Of a stretch of 64,000 nt of DNA, positions 53,960-64,000 are shown piece by piece; position 1 is the stretch's first letter, and the number at the start of each line of letters is the position of its first letter. Under the pieces are notes generated by a model. The model made no database searches, was not told the DNA's origin, and worked only from the letters and a program-made list of their open reading frames with translations. The stretch is from Syngnathus acus (lineage: Eukaryota > Chordata > Actinopteri > Syngnathiformes > Syngnathidae). The DNA lies in contig NC_051087.1 of NCBI RefSeq assembly GCF_901709675.1, positions 17,672,067 through 17,736,066 on the forward strand, in the 5' to 3' direction. The position numbers and the translations under genes were made by a program.

Positions 53960-54704
53960 AGTGGTCCGAGAGTCCTAAAGCTGCACGAGCCGCAGAGTGG
54001 TATGCATCCTTGATCACGGTGTAGCAGTGGTCCAGAGTCCGTGCCCCTCTGGTGGGACACGTTATGTGCTGTCTGTATCTGGGGAGTTCGTGTGCGAGGT
54101 TCGCCCTGTTAAGATCACCCAGAACAATGATTAGTGAGTTTGGTAGAAGTTTCTCCATGTCTGTTACCTGGTCAGCCAGCATCTGCGTGGCTTCACTCGC
54201 ACGTGCGTGTGGTGGAATGTAAACAGCCGCCATGACGATCGAGGAGAACTCCCGTGGTGAATAGAACGGCCGGCAGTTTATGAAAAGTGTTTCTAGGAGA
54301 GGGCTGCAAAACTCTTTCAACACCGTGACATCAGTACACCAACGTTCATTAATGTAGAAACAGAGACCACCTCCCTTTGATTTTCCGGAGAGCTCCACGC
54401 TGCGATCTGCTCGCGTTAGCCGGAACCCCGCTAGCTCCACGGCGTGGTGGGGGGTTCGTTCGCTGAGCCACGTTTCCACAAAGCACAGCGCGGCGGATCT
54501 GCTGAAGTCCGTGTTCCTTGAAGTGAGGAGCAGCAGTTCGTCCATCTTGTTCGCCAGGGAGCGGACATTCGCCAGATGAATTGACGGTAGGGCAGAACGG
54601 AACCCTCTCTGCCTCAGCCTTACGAGTGCTCCGGCTCGTTTTCCGCGCCGCCGTCGTCGTGCTAGCTTGTACAGCACCGCCGCTCCGGCTAGAATCTCCG
54701 ACAA
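53960..54704 (-). CDS. LINE B4 AP-type endonuclease domain
   Basis: The open frame from ATG 54704 contains ordered motifs of a LINE endonuclease: SIHLANVRSLANKMDELLLL (N), LCFVETWLSERTPHHAVELA (E), KGGGLCFYINERWCTDVTVL, MAAVYIPPHA, IIVLGDLNRANL (GDxN), RGARTLDHCYTVIKDAYHSA and LGLSDHCLV (SDH). This domain nicks target DNA for target-primed reverse transcription. The N-terminal basic stretch RRRRRGKRAGALVRLRQRGF is typical. The frame is cut by the hAT directly after SDHCLV. Confidence 0.85.
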
Positions 54705-54890
54705 ACAGTCTGAATCGGAGAGAACAGGAGAGAAAATACCAGAAGACTGTCCGATGTTTAACAGCGCTTCTCAGGTAAAAGTGATCCAGGATGGACAGCA
54801 GAGGACACAGAAAACACACAAAATAAGACAAATAAACAGAGAGCGACCCACCGTGGCTGCCATCCGCGGCGCCATCATATGACGTCATAT

Positions 54891-55024
<134 letters not shown>

Positions 55025-55333
55025 GTTTCCAGGGAGCTTTGCCCTCTGAGCCCCCTCTGGGGCATTGCCCCTGGCCCCCTGCGGCCCCCAATGGGGACCT
55101 GTGCGCCCTGTGGCCCCCAATAGGGGCCTGTGGCCCCTGGCCCACTGCGGCCCCCCCAGTGGGGCATGCGGCCCCCAGACCCCGGCTACTTTTCAGTGTT
55201 TTTTTTCATTTGCCGTTCTCATCCCTGGTTGATGCTTCAGAGCTTTTCCAACCATTGCTCTCAAATGAGTCAATTTGTTAATTTCTTTCCAACCCCTTTT
55301 CTTAATGTTTGTAGCTGTGAAACAGTCCGTAAC

Positions 55334-55957
55334 ATGACAGGGGTCCATCACCAACCTCAAGACCTCCGTTCTGTGCAGACTAAGGATATGGGTTACTGGA
55401 ACCATGTCCTGTGGTCTGATGAGACCAAGATAAACATATTTGGTTCAGATGGTGTCCAGCGTGTGTGGCGGCATCCAGGTGAAGAGTACAAAGACAAGTG
55501 TGTTTTGCCTACAGTCAAGCATGGTGGTGGGAGCGTCATGGTCTGGGGCTGTATGAATGCTGCTGGCACTGGGGAACTACAGTTCATTGAGGGAACAATG
55601 AATGCCAACATGTACTGTGGAATACTGAAGCAGAGCATGATCCCCTCCCTCCGTAAACTGGGCAGCGGAGGAGTATTCCAACAGGATAACGACACCAAAC
55701 ACACCTCCAAGACGACCACTGCCAAGGTGATGGACTGGCCAAGCATGTCCCCAGACCTAAACCCTATTGAACATCTGTGGGGCATCCTCAAACGGAAAGT
55801 GGAGGAGCTTAAGGTCTCCAACATTCACCAGCTCCTTGATGTCATCATGGAAGAGTTGAAGAGGATTCCAGCGGCGACTTGTGAAGCTCTGGTGAACTCC
55901 ATGCCTAAAAGGGTTACGGCGGTGCTGGAAAATAATGGTGGCCACACAAAATATTGA
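55334..55957 (+). CDS. Tc1-like transposase, DDE domain
   Basis: 207 codons from ATG 55334: MTGVHHQPQDLRSVQTKDMG, WSDETKINIFGSDGVQRVWR (Asp), KHGGGSVMVWGCMNAAGTGE, GGVFQQDNDTKHTSKTT (Asp), MSPDLNPIEHLWGILKRKVE (Glu, DD34E spacing), NNGGHTKY-stop. The HTH half (about 120 residues) is missing. A longer upstream reading (from 55130) comes from the GC-rich neighbouring element and is not part of the protein. Confidence 0.85.
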   Translation: MTGVHHQPQDLRSVQTKDMGYWNHVLWSDETKINIFGSDGVQRVWRHPGEEYKDKCVLPTVKHGGGSVMVWGCMNAAGTGELQFIEGTMNANMYCGILKQSMIPSLRKLGSGGVFQQDNDTKHTSKTTTAKVMDWPSMSPDLNPIEHLWGILKRKVEELKVSNIHQLLDVIMEELKRIPAATCEALVNSMPKRVTAVLENNGGHTKY

Positions 55958-56089
55958 CATTTGGGTCCAATTTTGACATTTTCAGTTGGGGTGTACTCAC
56001 TTTTGTTGCCAGCATTTTACACATTCATTGTTGTATTTTGAGTTACTTTGAAGTAACAATACATTTACTTTGCTATCGAAGCTCTACAG

Positions 56090-57184
56090 CAGGGGTCGGG
56101 AACCTATGGCTCGCGAGCCAGATATGGCTCTTTTGGTGACTGTGTCTGGCTCGCGGACAAATCTGACATTTGTTTACACAATTGAAGTCTAAATAATTGT
56201 GTTATATTATCAAAGTAAAAAATAAACCTACTGAAATAAAAATGTTAAATTAGCGTTCAAAATATAAAATATGATCATGTTTGCAATCTATCCCATCTGT
56301 TTTCTACCGCTGAAATCCACGGTTGCGTCATATCAGCCAATCCCAGCTGCCCTTCGGTGTACAGAAGGGTGACGCCAGGTCGGACAAAAAAAGCTCGATT
56401 TTTATCGGACAATACGGTGCCTACGGGGTCGTGAGAGGTAAAATTCCATCCGCTTTATTTAAAATTTCAGCTAGCTAGCTGGTGTTTGCCAGGCAAGCAA
56501 GAAAGATGGCAAGAGAAAAAAAGATGACGATTACCGAACATTTCAGAGTGAGTGGACCGAAGAATTAGCATTTGTGGAGAGAGGAGGCTCTGCTACGTGC
56601 CTCATATGCAATGACAAAATTGCATCAATGAAACGCTCCAATATCAAGCGCCACTTTGAGACACGACATGCTACATTTCCAACCAAATACCCAGCTGGAA
56701 ACAGCAGAAAGAGCTCCAGAGGAAGGTCCAATCTAGTCAACAGCAACTCCGTGTATGGACCAGACAAGGTGACTTTAATTCAGCTAGTTTTGCTGGCGCA
56801 TTAGCAATTGTGAGGAACGGATAAAAGACAATGCCTCTCTCAGCAAGAACCATTCACGATCGGGCCATTATGACTGATGAGAGCCTCAACGCCTGCATGA
56901 AGCTCAACCTCACCGCATATCAATCAGACTACAAAGCCATCAGCAAAACAATGCAACCCCAGAAGTCTCATTAATGGTGAGGTTTTTTTTTCTAGGTTTC
57001 CATATAAAAACTTTATTAAAAAGAATACATTAGTACACTCAAAAGTTGTTGGGCTTAATTCAAATACATGCATTTAATTGTATTTAGCGTATTGTTTTTT
57101 TTAAATGGTATGGCTCTCTCGGGAAATTATTTTTAAAAAATGGGCATTTATGGCTCTGTCCGCCAAAAAGGTTTCCGACCCCTG
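56090..57184 (+). mobile_element. hAT (Buster-type), non-autonomous, in the Tc1 element
   Basis: Ends CAGGGGTCGGGAACCTATGG and GGTTTCCGACCCCTG; perfect duplication CTCTACAG (56082-56089, 57185-57192). Related in layout to the element at 53055 (GGCTCGCGAGCCAGATATGG). Confidence 0.9.
56500..56804 (+). pseudogene. BED-finger remnant of the hAT transposase
   Basis: FQSEWTEELAFVERGGSATC, LICNDKIASMKRSNIKRHFE, TRHATFPTKYPAGNSRKSS: a complete BED finger (C-x2-C, H-x4-H). The ATG at about 56505 is in another frame (MAREKKMTITEHFRV), so a 1-base shift separates start and finger. Further codons (about 56850-56970, SLSARTIHDRAI, NACMKLNLTAYQSDYKAI) are also recognisable but shifted. Confidence 0.7.
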
Positions 57185-57315
57185 CTCTACAGTGACTACT
57201 TAACATTGTCTCAAAGTGTCATTTCCTCAGTGTTGTCCCATGACAAGATATAATTAAAACATTGCAGAAATGAAAGGGGTGTACTCACTTTTGTGAGATA
57301 CTGTATATATACATA

Positions 57316-57887
57316 CAGGGTCCGGCAAAATGATCTGACACATTTGTAGGTTTAATAGAATGCAAATAAATTAAAGAAACAAATACGTTTTTTTTATTTT
57401 CGAAAAGTACATATAATGCCATCTTGTTGCGTTTCATTTTCATTTTGTTTTCGAATAATGTTATTTTGGTCTTACCGCTGCCACATTTTCTGGAGTTCTG
57501 GCGGTGCGAGGTCAGACGGTTGATTTTCGTTTCAATGCTTATCCGCTGGCTCTGAAGTTAGTAACCCATAACAAGATCGTGTTTCAGGTATGCAGGTACG
57601 GGATCATGTCTATCAAGTCTGAAGCGCAAACGAAATGCTCGTTTTGTTGCAGTTACAGATTCATTCATGATAAACGTTTCCACAATAAAAGCGCGATGCT
57701 CACCGGTCCAATTCATGTTGGCAACTGAAACGAAACAAAATAACATTATTCGAAAACGAAACGAAAATTAAACAAAACAAAAAGGCATTATATGTACTTC
57801 TCGAAGATACAACAACTTTTTTGTTTCTTTAATTTATTTGCATTTTATTAAACCTACAAATGTGTCAGATCAGTTTGCCGGACCCTG
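57316..57887. mobile_element. mariner/IS630-type element with about 155-bp TIRs
   Basis: CAGGGTCCGGCAAAATGATC at 57316 and its inverse ending GCCGGACCCTG at 57887, TA on both sides. Arms of about 155 bp (to about 57470 and from about 57725) match with a few differences. The minus-strand frame MNWTGEHRAFIVETFIMNES, VTATKRAFRLRFRLDRHDPV is the DUF4817 HTH start of this transposase group; the rest is absent. Confidence 0.8.
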
Positions 57888-57889
57888 TA

Positions 57890-58900
<1,011 letters not shown>

Positions 58901-58905
58901 TGCAG

Positions 58906-59058
58906 CTTCAAGCTTGGGCCTTCAGTAATGGAGTAGGCTTGCTGTGTGCCCTGCTTGCCTTCTGTATTTACTGCTTCCACCTCAGCAGTGTAAAAAGCAA
59001 AGATCCATGCCCGAGAGAGTCCATTGATGAATATGGTTGTCCTGAGGAAGTCCTGCTT
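58906..59058 (+). CDS. MS4A/CD20-like gene, TM3 exon
   Basis: CCTCTGCAG acceptor and GTAAGT donor bound 153 nt (51 codons); only phase 0 is open. Reads LQAWAFSNGVGLLCALLAFC, IYCFHLSSVKSKDPCPRESI, DEYGCPEEVLL: one membrane span followed by a polar loop with two Cys, as in the large extracellular loop between TM3 and TM4 of MS4A proteins, where two Cys form a disulfide. It joins the TM2 exon 26.8 kb upstream in phase. Confidence 0.65.
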
Positions 59059-59461
59059 GTAAGTTTCTTGATGCCGTCAGACTGCATTTTCAACACCTGA
59101 AATATGAAGAACAAGTATGATTGTACTTTGACTTACCAGTGCTCCAACTTACAAGTTTTTGGAATTATTAAATGTCGTCAATTGATTTGCTTGTACAGTA
59201 ATCCCTCGTTTTTTGCTGAGGTTACGTCCCGACAAGAACCCGTAACAGGTGAAATCCGTGAAGGAGAAATCTTTATTTCCATTATTATACAGATATAACA
59301 CTGAAACCAAAGGACTTGTTTTCAGGCCAAGCATTTGTTTGCCAAAGAGAAGTAAACACTTTCTTCCAGGTAACTACAGTAAAATAATCATTTTAATCAT
59401 CAGTACGTACTCTATAGTGCGCCTCTGCGGCCTGTAGTGTCTTTTTCATCTGGAGCCATAA

Positions 59462-61028
59462 CACAATACAGGTTGGAGGTTGACCTTCTGACCACGTGGT
59501 GCAATGACAACAACCTCCTGCTGAACGTCAACAAGACCAAGGAGATTGTGCCGAAGAAACCTGCCCCGTCCTGCTTCAATGACTACCACTCCGTGGCACT
59601 GACGCCCATCATCATGAAGTGCTTTGAGCGGCTTGTCATGGAGCACATCAGATCCATTCTACCCCCCACCATAGACCCCTTCCAGTTTGCGTACCGAGCC
59701 AAACGGTCCTCTGAGGATGCCATCTGCTCGGCCCTCCACTCGGCCCTCACCCACCTGGAGAGTAGGGACTCGTATGTGAGATTGCTGTTTGTGGACTTCA
59801 GTTCTGCCTTCAACACCATTGTGCCACAACGACTCATCTGCAAACTCGCCAAGCTGGGCCTCAGTACCTACCTCTGCAACTGGCTACTAGACTTCCTCAG
59901 TCAGAGACCTCAGGTGGTACGTGTTGGCGACAAGATCTCCGCCAGCATCACGCTGAGCACGGGGGCCCCCCAAGGCTGCGTGCTCACTCCGCTGCTCTTC
60001 ACCCTGCTGACGCATGACTGCGCTGCAACCTACAGCGCCAACCGCATAGTGAAATTTGCTGACGACACGACTCTGGTGGGTCTCATCACCAAGGGCGACG
60101 AGACTCAATACAGGTTGGAGGTTGACCTTCTGACCACGTGGTGCAAGGACAACAACCTCCTGCTGAACGTCAACAAGACCAAGGAGATTGTTGTTGACTT
60201 CCGGAAGGGTCACACCCGACACCTGCCGCTGACCATCGACGGTGCTGTGGTGGAGAGAGTGAGCAGCACCAGGTTCCTGGGGGTGCACATCAGTGAGGAT
60301 CTCTCCTGGTCCACCAACACCGCATCACTGGCGAAGAAGGCCCAGCGCCGCCTGTACTTCCTGCGGAAACTCAGGCGAGCGTGTGCTCCTCCGGCCGTCA
60401 TGACTACATTTTACCGTGGCACCATTGAGAGCGTCCTCTCCGGTTGTATTGCTGTTTGGGGTGGTAGCTGCACTGACTACAACATGAAGGCCCTCCAGCG
60501 CATAGTGAACACGGCTGGTAAGATTATTGGTGCTTCACTCCCCTCCTTGAAGGACATTTACACCTCCCATCTCACCCGCAAGGCGACCACGATTGTGAGT
60601 GATGTGAGTCACCCCGCTCACTCTTTGTTCGATCTTCTGCCCTCTGGGAAGAGGTACAGGAGCCTGCGCTCCCGCACCACCAGACTCACCAACAGCTTCG
60701 TACTACAGGCTGTTAGGATCCTGAACTCTCTCCCCCCTTCTGCGTAGCGTCCTGTACTTTTGCGCTATATTCTGACTGTCTGCTGTATGCACACTTGCTC
60801 CGTTTTGCTCCTCTTATTTATTTATTGTGTTATTTGTTTATTTATTATTTATTCATCACTCTTATTATTCATTGTTTGTGCCTTCTTGTTTTTATTTTGT
60901 GTTGTTTGCTTGTATGTATGTCGTGTACTGTGTCTTGTCAGCGTGGGACAGTGGAAACGTAATTTCGATTTATTTTTGTGTCGTGGCATGTGAAGAGGTT
61001 GACAATAAAGCAGAATTTGACTTTGACA
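59462..61028 (+). mobile_element. LINE family A, copy A5, with chimeric 5' end
   Basis: RT from [13 protein letters not shown] onward, 3' UTR, and tail CAGAATTTGACTTTGAC ending 61028. The first 86 bp (59464-59549) are not the natural neighbour: they duplicate 60106-60191 of the same element (one difference). Confidence 0.9.
59464..60747 (+). CDS. LINE A5 reverse transcriptase, intact core with duplicated lead-in
   Basis: One open frame to TAG 60747. After the displaced [20 protein letters not shown] block come [120 protein letters not shown] and [20 protein letters not shown], ending LNSLPPSA. Best-preserved A-family RT in the window. The apparent start codon lies in MITE sequence, so it is not a natural start, and endonuclease and linker are absent. 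Confidence 0.85.
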   Translation, partial: QYRLEVDLLTTWCNDNNLLLNVNKTKEIVPKKPAPSCFNDYHSVALTPIIMKCFERLVMEHIRSILPPTIDPFQFAYRAKRSSEDAICSALHSALTHLESRDSYVRLLFVDFSSAFNTIVPQRLICKLAKLGLSTYLCNWLLDFLSQRPQVVRVGDKISASITLSTGAPQGCVLTPLLFTLLTHDCAATYSANRIVKFADDTTLVGLITKGDETQYRLEVDLLTTWCKDNNLLLNVNKTKEIVVDFRKGHTRHLPLTIDGAVVERVSSTRFLGVHISEDLSWSTNTASLAKKAQRRLYFLRKLRRACAPPAVMTTFYRGTIESVLSGCIAVWGGSCTDYNMKALQRIVNTAGKIIGASLPSLKDIYTSHLTRKATTIVSDVSHPAHSLFDLLPSGKRYRSLRSRTTRLTNSFVLQAVRILNSLPPSA

Positions 61029-61199
61029 ATGCACTGTGAAAAAAATCCATGAAGCAGTGAGGCCATGAAAGGTGAACCGTGGTATAGCGAGGGATGCCTG
61101 TATTGCAAGCCCAAAAGTCAACACATTATTACTAGAATTACTACATGAAACTGGTCTCACTATCTATAAACAAAAACAACATAAAAACAACCATAGCTG

Positions 61200-61530
61200 C
61201 ATATAAATGTATGTCCATGGAGTAAAAATTAGATAGCAATATGAAAAATAGTAATATAAAAACAATACACACCAGAAAGCACTAAAACAATGCAGGGTCC
61301 TATGTTAAGTCAAAATCCATAGAATAAAATTGTGTCAAGACAAATTTAAAAAATGGACAGATACAGAACAGGAAGTCATTCCAAACAGAGGCACTGGCAA
61401 TAGAAAAAGCTTTATCTCCTCTGAGCCTCAGCTTAGTCCCTGTTACCTTCAGTAGTGTCAGGTCAGACCAAATCGGCAAGTTTCTCCAGATGGTTTTCTC
61501 CAGGGTCCCCTTAGGCCAGAACTGCTCCAA
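61200..61530 (-). pseudogene. LINE RT C-terminal fragment (L2-like)
   Basis: The minus-strand frame reads WSDLTLLKVTGTKLRLRGDK, AFSIASASVWNDF and FVLTQFYSMDFDLT, resembling the end of L2-type ORF2 (RGDRAFSVAAPxLWN..). Only the last 70 codons are present. Confidence 0.55.
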
Positions 61531-61559
61531 GGCTCCAGTCCAGACGACCCCACTGGTCT

Positions 61560-62110
61560 GTGATAAAGCCTGAACCGCAATCGGCGGCTATTCGGGGAAA
61601 CAGAACCGCAATCGGCGGCTTTTCGGGGACAGAACCGCAATCGGCGGCAACCCGGGGAAACAGAACCGCAATCGACGGAAACTCGGGGAACACACTGGGG
61701 ACCTGGCCCGCAATCGGCAGCAACTTGGGGGACAGAACTGCACTCGGCGGCGTTCAGGGGCCCAGGGCCACAATCGCGGCACACACTGGGGACCTGAACC
61801 GCAATTGGCAGCAACTTGGGGGACAGAACTGCACTCGGCGGCGTTCAGGGGCCCAGGGCCACAATCGCAGCACACACTGGGGACCTGAACCGCAATCGGC
61901 AGCAACTTGAGGGACAGAACTGCACTCAGCGGCATTCAGGGGCCCATGGCCACAATCGCGACACACACTGGGGACCTGAACCGCAATCGGCAGCAACTTG
62001 GGGGACAGAACCGCACTCGGGCGGCAACTTGGGAAATACAGAACCGCACTCGGGCGGCAACTTGGGGCACAGAACCGCACTCGGGCGGCATACAAAAGTC
62101 ATCGCCGCAA
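61560..62110 (+). repeat. minisatellite, 40- to 107-bp units
   Basis: ACCGCAATCGGCGGC and CTTGGGGGACAGAACTGCAC motifs; three units of about 107 bp (61697, 61789, 61883) flanked by shorter 35- to 45-bp units. Frames are open on both strands but repeat-derived. It forms the interior next to the gypsy LTR. Confidence 0.85.
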
Positions 62111-62139
62111 TCGGCGACATTTGAAAGCCCAGACCGCGA

Positions 62140-62570
62140 TCAGCAGCATTCGGAAGGCGGGGCTGTGGCAGCAGCAAGAGCCACCACGCGCCGCAGCAGT
62201 GGGGCCAGGGACGATCGCGGGTACGGCGCAGCTGGCTTGGAATCTGGCGACGCCCGCGGGTCCTGCAATGCTGGGGTGGAGCCTGGTGGCGGCCGCATGT
62301 CTGATGGCGCCGGGAGGCACACCGATGGCGGCCGCGGGTCCGGCGTCGTGGCAGCGAAGTCCGATGACGGTCACGGAGCCGATGGCGCCGGGAGGAACTC
62401 CGATGGCGACCGTGAGTCCGGCGTCGCTGGAGCAAGATCCGATGGCGGCCGTGGAGCCGGTGTCGCTGGAGCGAGGTCCGATGGCGACAGCGGAGCCAAT
62501 CGCGCTGGAACAAGCTCGGACGACGGACGTGGATCGGGCGTCGCTGACAGGAGCTGGTGGTGGAGGGAGG
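62140..62570 (-). repeat. GC-rich 42- to 48-bp degenerate tandem repeat
   Basis: TCCGATGGCG-centred units about every 42-48 bp. Minus-strand frames of 158 and 225 codons (Ala/Ile/Gly- and Arg/His-rich) are open throughout. On the minus strand it follows the LTR, where gag would be expected. Confidence 0.75.
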
Positions 62571-62605
62571 TCCAAGCGCTGGTCGCTGTAGTGGTCGGGT
62601 CATTC

Positions 62606-62980
62606 TGTCACGGACGGAGCAAGGCGACCAAGTGCAGCTTGGACCAGGGTTTATTGGCGGAACTCAAAATACAGACTCGGTAAACTGACATAACTCACTA
62701 ACGAAACCAACAACAGGACTGACCGAAAAAGACGTGAAACAAAAAGACAGGGTGACATTACCAATGACAGCAACAGGAACCAAAAAGACATCATGACATT
62801 AACAATGATCCGACAGGGAGTGACACACAGACAGGATTTAAATACAAGACAGGTAACAAGAGGCAGGTGAGAATGATCACACTAATCATGGGCACACAGG
62901 AGGGGAGGGGCGAGCACACAGACACACGGACAGAAACTATGACAACCTACATATAAAACAACCAGGGACGAGTCGTGACA
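62606..62980 (-). mobile_element. Ty3/gypsy-type LTR (375 bp)
   Basis: On the minus strand starts TGTCACGACTCGTCCCTGG and ends GTCCGTGACA, inverted TGTCACG/CGTGACA termini, AATAAA about 40 bp from the end. The following GAATGACCCGACCAC (62605 downwards) is the usual start of the interior in this LTR type, so this is a 5' LTR of a non-autonomous element. No second LTR was found. Confidence 0.65.
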
Positions 62981-62984
62981 TTAT

Positions 62985-63869
62985 ATCTCTCGGCTGGATT
63001 GGGAACGCCTTGGGATCCCTCTGGAAGAAGTGGCTGCGGAGTGGGCAGTTTTATTCTTTCCTGCTGAAGCTGCTTTAGTGCTTTACGGTATTTATTGGTT
63101 TTATATTACTGTTCTTATATTGTTATCTGATTTTTACTCAATAGACATAAATTTGTATGCAGCTACGGTAGCGCATTGATTGCTGTGCTAGCAAGAGTCC
63201 CAAACAGCCCCCCCACCCCACCCACAGCAATCAACTGTACTGATTCCTCTTCTTTTTATTGCGCTGTGGGAGTAGCAGCCCCCACGCAACAGCGCGGAAG
63301 TCTCTAACAGCCACATTCTGCCCTGCCAGTGAAATATGGGATCCACCGCTGGACCCCTTTGTTCAATTTAGGTGATTTTTCCACTAGTGCCTGTGAGTCT
63401 CAAACCCCAAAGTTTCATACTGCATTATCATTGTTAACGCCTGCAGCGTCATCCGGGATAAAAAGTGCCATGTGTTCTTTTGATCAGTTGGGGGATGGGG
63501 TGGGTGGTCGTATATCAAATCATAAGGGGCGCATTGACGAGTCCCCTGAAAAACTCTTTAAGTCAATTTTTGTATTGTATTGTACTTGAGTGGGTTTCTG
63601 TTGTGTTGGAGCGGGCCTTGTCCCTGCACCACCTACCTCTCTGTGAGATGTGCAGTGACGAATGAGTTCCGTCTGGTTCATGTCGACTGTTTTCTGATCG
63701 TCAGTGTGCAGCTGTCCCACGACTTGTATCATTGGTTCTGTCATATCAAGTGCGACGTGTGGATACAGTGGCGGCGCAGACTAAACAGATATGTTTCATG
63801 ATTTGTTGTCAATCGGGAGAGTTAGATATGATCATGTTTTCTCAATTACCCCTATTCCTGCATTTACAG
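62985..63869. other. region before the last exon candidate
   Basis: 62985-63070 (GGCTGGATTGGGAACGCCTT, GAAGAAGTGGCTG) resembles a common fish LINE 3' region; the remainder is probably intron with short frames, none supported. Confidence 0.35.
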
Positions 63870-64000
63870 GCATACTCTCTCTGGTCACTGGGATTTGCTC
63901 TTCAATTGTCACATATGAAATCCTTAATGAGTATTTTGCAGCAGTGTCGTAATACTTTTGACGTCAGTACGTTCTACAACAGTAGAGCACATGCTCCAAA
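63870..64000 (+). CDS. possible MS4A/CD20-like TM4 exon, running off the window
   Basis: CCTATTCCTGCATTTACAG is a good acceptor. Phase 0 (needed to follow the TM3 exon directly) is open to the window end: AYSLWSLGFALQLSHMKSLM, SILQQCRNTFDVSTFYNSRA. Another phase reads ILSLVTGICSSIVTYEILNE, YFAAVS-stop, which looks more like an MS4A TM4 but would need a phase-1 exon in between, and I found none. Assignment is tentative. Confidence 0.35.

Larger units (their letters stand above)
50675..54890 (-). mobile_element. LINE family B (Rex1-like), copy B4, nearly full-length
   Basis: Tail ATTCAAGATTCAAGAG at 50675, 5' end with TATGACGTCATATGATGGCG (54890-54871); GATA repeat on both sides. It keeps endonuclease, linker and RT. 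A 0.9-kb hAT is inserted at 53055-53951, and 35 bp are deleted near 52450 compared with B3, shifting the frame between linker and RT. Confidence 0.9.
55234..57303 (+). mobile_element. Tc1-like transposon, 5'-truncated, holding a hAT
   Basis: 3' terminus GTACTCACTTTTGTGAGATA CTG followed by TA (57304-57305). The sub-terminal copy GGGGTGTACTCACTTTTGTT at 55988 belongs to the family's internal repeat. The left terminus is not found; the 5' side begins at or near the short-TIR element. The hAT at 56090-57184 splits the 3' region. Confidence 0.8.
59196..61100. mobile_element. pogo-like MITE (CAGTAATCCCTCG), opened by LINE A5
   Basis: CAGTAATCCCTCGTTTTTTG at 59196 and ATAGCGAGGGATGCCTG at 61100, TA on both sides. 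About 330 bp without the LINE. Non-coding. Confidence 0.8.

Noticed and set aside
61907-62683. 258-codon + strand ORF and 225-codon minus ORF, GC-rich
   Set aside because: Open in several frames because of the tandem repeat; no motif beyond repeat periodicity.

Overview
The window is eukaryotic nuclear DNA, almost certainly from a ray-finned fish (teleost). The evidence is the repeat content: Rex1/Babar-like and L2-like LINEs, two tRNA-headed SINE families of fish type, Tc1-like, pogo/Tigger-like, hAT and ISL2EU-like DNA transposons, Ty3/gypsy LTRs, and long (GATA)n, (GA)n and (TG)n tracts. No bacterial-style operon, rRNA or stand-alone tRNA gene is visible. Splice-site-bounded exons and GC-poor spacers also fit a vertebrate genome.

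One host gene can be followed. On the + strand, four short exons at 22439-22523, 22629-22739, 32009-32065 and 58906-59058 all join in phase 0. They read as a small multi-membrane-span protein of the MS4A/CD20-like kind (N-terminus, TM1, a 57-nt TM2 exon, then TM3 with a Cys-containing loop). A possible TM4 exon begins at 63870. The introns (9.3 kb, 26.8 kb and about 4.8 kb) are packed with transposons. A second, unidentified minus-strand exon (5754-5882) and a possible two-way promoter near 6.2-6.5 kb are weaker candidates.

Layout. 0-5 kb: an IS630-like exon, then a broken pogo/Tigger element (1302-4607) carrying a hAT MITE and a duplicated right end, then a SINE. 5-9 kb: microsatellites, the minus-strand exon, and an 1.8-kb ISL2EU-like element (7035-8834) with a THAP remnant, a YqaJ/SWIM-type exon and an inserted hAT. 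9-16 kb: a hAT remnant, a pogo-like fragment with a 118-bp minisatellite, Rex1-like LINEs and a rearranged mariner. 16.2-22.0 kb: a nest five levels deep (hAT, hAT, pogo-like, L2, then SINE and Rex1 pieces). 22.4-32.1 kb: MS4A-like exons 1-3 separated by a hAT, a gypsy 3' LTR with pol remnant, and a LINE inside a LINE. 32.4-39.4 kb: a second deep nest (Tigger, Tigger, MITE and two LINEs). 40-49 kb: a Tc1 element, a SINE, a large imperfect palindrome (about 43.9-45.5 kb), L2-type ORF1/endonuclease remnants and another Tigger derivative. 49-57.3 kb: a short-TIR element whose (GATA)n tract received a hAT and a nearly full-length Rex1-like LINE, followed by a Tc1 holding a hAT. 57-64 kb: a long-TIR mariner-type element, a 174-bp GA tract, the TM3 exon, a pogo MITE with a LINE, minisatellites and a gypsy LTR.

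Most long open frames are transposon coding relics. I name recurring LINE families A (3' tail of TTTGAC repeats) and B (tail of CTTGAAT repeats) only for cross-reference here. Family labels come from recognising motifs by eye; no database search was possible.
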